DNA from: Halichoerus grypus
Taxonomy: Eukaryota > Chordata > Mammalia > Carnivora > Phocidae
DNA: 64,000 nt
Direction: 5' to 3'
NCBI RefSeq assembly: GCF_964656455.1
Contig: NC_135717.1
Location: 139,576,308 to 139,640,307, forward strand
The notes under the pieces are model-generated. The model saw nothing but the letters and a program-made list of their open reading frames with translations. It did not search any database and was not told the origin of the DNA. Positions 59,521-64,000 of the stretch are shown piece after piece. Within the stretch, counting starts at the first letter, position 1. Each line of letters begins with the position of its first letter. The position numbers were made by a program, and so were the translations under genes.

Positions 59521-59879
59521 TAAGATATGTATACCTTTTTCATATTAATGGGTATCTTTATCACACTAGAAGCTTTTAAATACATTTCAATATGGCAGGC
59601 TCTCTTCTTGAAATGCCTTTGTTGAAGAAAAGCTACCAATTTCTTGGTATCTTTTTTCTTTGTCTACCTCTGTATAAGCATCATTTGGGATTTGATATTC
59701 CCTCTTCACTTCTTATAGTCTTACTGGTTGGGATTTTCTATAATTCACTAATCCATCTGCCCATGTCTGTCTCCTGAATTGTATTTCTCATTGTGGAAAA
59801 CTGTAACAACATTCACCATGTCAGAAATAGTTCCTCCTCTTTAACTTCTATATTCGCTAGATTACCAAGGTTTGTTGAA
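59521..59879. other. unassigned sequence
   Basis: Open frames of 61 and 77 codons are probably L2-related. Nothing else. Confidence 0.4.
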
Positions 59880-60440
59880 ATTACATTCAAAGATTTCCCA
59901 AACCTCTTTATAGACACTGTATTTGTTCAAGTCTGTCTCACTTGGATTGTGAAAATAGCCTCCTGTCTTCAACCTCACCTCAACCCAAATGCATCCTCCA
60001 CCATTCTGTTAGAGTCATCTTTCTAAAACCCTATGACTTTGTGTTCTCATGCCTTGTAATTTTTTGATGGGTTCCTATACTTTATAGGACAAAGTATGGA
60101 TTCCATATTATGGTAAACATTTTTAATACTGTTTTCCCATCTGCACCTCACTCTAAGAATACAGACCTGGTGAGATTCCTAAAATAGGGTCTGAATACCC
60201 AGGTTTTGTGTCTTTGTACATATCATTTCCTTGAAATAGTCCCTCTCCTTTTCATCCCCCCATTGCCTGGAAAATTGCTTGCCTGAAACATAACCACTCC
60301 TCTGGAGTTTTATCTGTGCCAAGAGGCTCTTTGAGTCCTACACTCCTTTGTGATTTTATGGAATCTTTTACATTTCACGACTACAGCCTTTAAGTAAATT
60401 GTAATATAATATTTTTCTCACATTTGCCTTCCTCTCTAGG
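59880..60440 (+). repeat. L2 fragment
   Basis: 'tagagtcatctttctaaaac', 'ggacaaagtatggattccat', 'gcctgaaacataaccactcc' and 'tgccttcctctctaggctga' follow sense L2 across about 560 bp. Confidence 0.62.
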
Positions 60441-61080
60441 CTGAACTTAATTTTCTCTGATCTTTTTTTCTACTAAAAAATAAAAATGCTTGTTCTATGT
60501 TTACTGGGAGAATGAAAAATGGTAATGCAGTTTAGCTTTTCATTTCTTATCGCTTCCAAAACAATAAGATAAGAACAAGGCAAGGAAAATCTAGGGAAGA
60601 AGGTGAGGGACTGTGGTAGGCTGCCATCTGCCTTGACAGAAAGAAAAACCTCTTATCCTGTTTGTTTCGTGCTTCAAAAGAGATTCTTTTTGACTCAGTT
60701 TGTTTGTGACAAGTTAGAGCCTGTCCTCTGTTCCTCTCTCTTTTTAAAAAAGGGTATCTGTAGACATTATTGTGTAATGAATAATATATTACAATAAATA
60801 TCTGTGAGGTTTCAGATTAGTAAATGGCTTGTCATGGAAGCATTAAAAACTAGTGATTCTGACAAGTGACACTTATCATTTTTGAACAATGGACTTTATT
60901 TTTCTAATTTAAAGATTTTGTGGTTAAGTTCACAGCACAAACATCAGATAAATAATTTTGGAAGAAATAATATGTAATACTTGTTTATGCTAGATTATTT
61001 GCCTGTGACATTCTATTTTTTTAAGACTAAAAACAAACATCTGAATAATAAATTAATAAGATTTAAAAGCAGCACATTGT
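60441..61080. other. unassigned AT-rich sequence
   Basis: A-runs near 60474 and 60746. No repeat family recognised. Confidence 0.42.
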
Positions 61081-61113
61081 TATCAGAGAATGCTGAAGTA
61101 CAGGGTGTGATCA

Positions 61114-61133
61114 TATTCCAGAAGCCCACGATC
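61114..61133 (+). repeat. exact 20-bp dispersed repeat, copy 1
   Basis: The word beginning TATTCCAGAAG and ending CCCACGATC recurs exactly at 62539-62558 in the same orientation. It is not part of any repeat family I know. Confidence 0.9.
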
Positions 61134-61220
61134 CATGATGACAGGGAGCCAGTGTATCATGTCGTCATGGCAACAGGATGTCTTCTTAGGTTTAAATTTG
61201 TTTGTGTTGCAGATCCATAA

Positions 61221-61249
61221 CTTTAAAAGCTTATCCAAAGCTTTTAAAG
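61221..61249. repeat. perfect 12-bp inverted repeat, 5-nt loop
   Basis: CTTTAAAAGCTT (61221-61232), loop ATCCA, AAGCTTTTAAAG (61238-61249). There is no T-run directly after it and nothing indicates a small RNA. Confidence 0.9.
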
Positions 61250-61420
61250 AACAACTTGTATCGCTTCCATGGTTCGTGCTGTATGCTAAAAATTCATGGC
61301 TGTTTTGCAAATGGTAATTTGAGCGTTCTTTACTTTTGTTCTTTTTGTCTACAAAATGCACAGTTATCAGACTAAAATGGTTATGCTTGAGTGTTTTGTT
61401 TTTTTTTGTCACTCACATTG

Positions 61421-62538
61421 CTTCAGTATAGAACTGCCGGGGTAAAGATTCTCCCCCCCATATTTGCTATACGGAGACTATGGATTTATGTTTTTAGATG
61501 TAAGTACATACATTTCTGCACCGAGGCAAAAATGATGAAAAGCAAACAGCTATTTTAACGTGCTGAATATCCCGAACTTAATAAGCTTAATGCATTGTTC
61601 CCAAAAAGCCAAAACCATGCAGCACTCTTAATTCTTTCTGCCTGGCAAAGACTCTTCTCTTTCCCAGAGATTCTCTGTAAACAGTGAAGATAAACAGTGA
61701 TCAATGGTCCTGTTCATTGCCTAGCAAAACGTCCTTCACACCACTCCCTTTGCGGCACGGGCACAATGCCGACAGCTGGGTCCTCATTTGGAAGCTGGGA
61801 ATAGAGAACGAGGGAAGTGGGAACCACAAAGGGAGAGAAGGAGAGAGCTAGGGAGGATGGAGGGAGGAGAGAGAGAGAGGGGGGGAGTCCAAAGTGGGAG
61901 AGCTATTCGTTATTGTCTTTGCAATTGTTAACCCCTTAGAGTTAGGGATGGAAAGTCCCCACATCAATATGCATTGTATTATTCCCTCCAGTGAAGCAAA
62001 TTGTTTTTGTAAGTTAGCTTTGTCTTTAAAGAGGCATACAGATGAAGGTTATGGAGTGAATGTGAAGTAGAGAAGGTGCTCTGTGATGTTATTAATACTG
62101 AATTAAGAGGAAAGGCATCTGCAGAATAAAATAATAACTAAATTGGGAATGAAACTCTGCAATGTGCTGGTTTCATTTTTCTATTGCCAATGATTCGCCT
62201 CAGTGTATACATACACGGGTGATGAGAAAGACAAGGTGCAAGACATGCAGTGGGTTTTTGAAATGGATTTCAGGTGTTTTTATCATGTCACTATTTTTGT
62301 TGTTTGATTTTTATTTTCTGCTTCTTCCTGGGTATGACATAGATTACAATAGTTAAAATCTTGGAGTTCTTATGTCCATTTACGTATTATTAGTTTGCCA
62401 AGAAACATAACTTTCATAAGGTCCATTCTGTTATTTATCATTTGATTTAAAAAATCAATTAGTGGGTCTAATTGTAATTAATATTCATAACTCCCTCTGA
62501 AGTCCTTAGCCATATGCTTTGGGAGAGAAAAGGTATCG
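61421..62538. other. unassigned unique sequence, SINE-free
   Basis: 61550-61800 is unique and not AT-rich, with 'gcggcacgggcacaatgccg' at 61752-61771. A purine tract follows at 61831-61887. No gene recognised. Confidence 0.4.
61831..61887 (+). repeat. (GGA/GA)n purine tract
   Basis: Almost pure purine, with a G7 run near 61880. Low-complexity. Confidence 0.85.
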
Positions 62539-62558
62539 TATTCCAGAAGCCCACGATC
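62539..62558 (+). repeat. exact 20-bp dispersed repeat, copy 2
   Basis: Identical to 61114-61133, 1425 bp downstream. The flanks differ except for a short GATC/ATCG-like similarity just upstream. Confidence 0.9.
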
Positions 62559-63190
62559 TTATTCTTATGTAATCTATTAGATAAGAATAGGGAAGCAACC
62601 CTTAGTTTGGTGCCAATAATTAGTCCTTCACTTCCAGTGTTAGCAAATTGACTAAGCTTCTAACATCCTTGGTCAGGATGCCTATTGTGGAAACATAGAC
62701 AATAATATTTCAATATCACATCAAGCCAGATGTTCAAGGGCAGGATTTACTCTGGGTCCTGGGTGCAGATTAGACATTTCTCTTTTAGGTTGTTCAGACC
62801 TGGAATTTATGACTACTATAGGCATTCAGTAGATCCCTGGTAGCCTGAAAGAGTGAGGATTTGCTCTAAACTTGCAGCTTGTCCTAAGAAAATTGCTTTT
62901 GGTGATGGAAAGGGTGGGTTTTTTTCTTCACATATTTCTGTTGGTAGTAAGTATAATAATATTAAGAAGCCATCCTTAGAACATTTTTCAAAGAGCCAGG
63001 ATTTTATATGGGCTAGAGAAAAAGTCTAATCTTTGTAAAGAATAGCTGGACCCCATTCTCTTTGTTCTCTCTTTCCCCCACACTTGCACTAAGGGAAGAC
63101 TGAGCTCAAAGTCATCTGAAGGAGGGAAATTATCCCTAGGAAAAGAGACTGTTTCACTTTGTCAGAGACTGAGTTTATGAGAAATATTCA
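62559..63190. other. unassigned sequence
   Basis: Nothing recognised. Confidence 0.42.
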
Positions 63191-63705
63191 ATCAAGGTGT
63201 AGTTGGTTGAATGGCACTCCCCATCCCTTGCCCAAAAGGTACACATTTGTCAAACTCTTGGAACCTATTAATGTTACCTTATTTGGAAAAAGGATTTTTG
63301 CAGATATGATTAAGGTGATGATCTTGAGATGAGATCATCCCAGATTATCCTGGTGAGTCCTAAATCCAATGATAAGTGTCTATATAAGAGAAAGAGGGAG
63401 ATTTGAGAGAGCCTAATGGGAAAAAAAAAAAAAAAAGTGATGTGACACATAGGCAGAGATTGGAGTGATGCAGCCACAAGTCTAGAAATGCCAAGCACCA
63501 CCAGAAACTGAAAGAGGCGAGGAATTGAAGAATCTTCGCTAGATAGAGTCTTCGGAGGGAGCCCAGCCCTGCTGATACTTTGATTTCAGACTTCTAGCCT
63601 CCATCACCATGAGAAAATACATTTCTGTCTCATTTGATGACACAAAGTTTGTGGTAACTTGTTACAGCAGCCACAGGAAACTGATCCACAGAGGATCACG
63701 GGATG
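63191..63705 (+). repeat. MaLR-class LTR (MLT1-type)
   Basis: 'ttaccttatttggaaaaagg', 'atttttgcagatatgattaa', 'tgtctatataagagaaagag', 'cagagattggagtgatgcag' and 'cttgatttcagacttctag'-type text, ending 'acttgttacagcagccacag', give a nearly complete LTR. A 16-A run sits at 63421-63436. The 75-codon frame at 63609 lies partly in it. Confidence 0.72.
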
Positions 63706-64000
63706 GAATATGTGGTGAATATGTGATATTTGAATATGTGATGGATGTTGCTTCGCTGGCATCCCTCCTCCCAGCCCTGCCCCCATCTCAGCCTGTGTGT
63801 GGAGACCTGGCAGAGAACCAGCTGCTTGGAAATTGAGGAAGCCACCTGGGTGGCTTTGAATTATTTCCGTTTCCTTCCGTAAACACTCTCCCTTGACCCT
63901 GTGCATCATCCTGTTCCAAATACACGAACTTCAGCACCAGTGGCTGTTGCTTCTCCTATATATCCTCCTTTCTGCCTTCCCCTCTTTGCCCTCACTATCA
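63706..64000. other. unassigned sequence
   Basis: CT-rich toward the window end, possibly decayed L2 continuing beyond 64000. Confidence 0.35.

Larger units (their letters stand above)
61081..61420. promoter_or_regulatory. candidate conserved non-coding element
   Basis: A unique block with an RFX X-box-like site (GTCGTCATGGCAAC, 61161-61174, 12 of 14 against GTTGCCATGGCAAC), a perfect hairpin (61221-61249) and one copy of an exact 20-bp dispersed repeat (61114-61133). Short frames cross it on both strands (79 and 109 codons) with no recognisable protein. Regulatory function is an inference. Confidence 0.3.

Noticed and set aside
61083..61412. 109-codon minus-strand frame overlapping two + frames in the 61-kb block
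   Set aside because: No recognisable protein and mutually overlapping frames on both strands. More simply explained by low stop density in a non-coding element.

Overview
The window looks like a gene desert from the nuclear genome of a caniform carnivore (bear, seal or mustelid type rather than a microbe). It is AT-rich and has no operons or long open reading frames. It carries about 21 full-length copies of the tRNA-Lys-derived carnivore SINE (SINEC/CAN-SINE): GGGCGCCTGGGTGGCTCAG head, CT-rich 3' part, AAATAAATAAAATCTTTAAA tail. I found no functional protein-coding gene. Nearly all open frames are short chance frames or lie inside repeats.

Layout. 1-9.4 kb: L2 fragment, MER5A and MIR fossils, five SINEs, and a long ancient antisense LINE-1 (about 4.4-9.0 kb) interrupted by a MaLR LTR and a SINE. 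9.4-20 kb: mostly unassigned sequence with scattered SINEs, a CpG-containing 350-bp open segment with CCAAT and X-box-like motifs (16.77-17.12 kb), and a homeodomain/POU-motif-rich unique block (18.9-19.3 kb). 20-28.5 kb: antisense L1 pieces, MaLR-like fragments and a split L2. 28.5-30.7 kb: a nest made of an old antisense L1, a PRDX2 processed pseudogene with a GATA microsatellite at its 3' end, and a SINE. 30.7-47.6 kb: MaLR, MIR, CR1/L3-like and L1M relics, SINEs and microsatellites. 47.7-51.3 kb: two same-family ERV1-type solo LTRs in the same orientation, each with its own target-site duplication. The first was later split by a 5'-truncated L1 that has its own 15-bp duplication. 52-64 kb: no SINEs at all, only old MIR, L2 and MaLR remains, plus a 2-kb unique block (61.1-62.6 kb) holding a perfect hairpin, a near-consensus RFX site and an exact 20-bp dispersed repeat.

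The window is a record of nested retrotransposition, and the order of several insertions can be read from target-site duplications. The parts most likely to be functional are non-coding, enhancer-like blocks. They are proposed here from motifs and the absence of repeats only, without any alignment. I see no new protein system, CRISPR array, rRNA or genuine tRNA gene. Old-repeat names come from remembered consensus features and are less certain than the SINE, L1, LTR-pair and PRDX2 calls.
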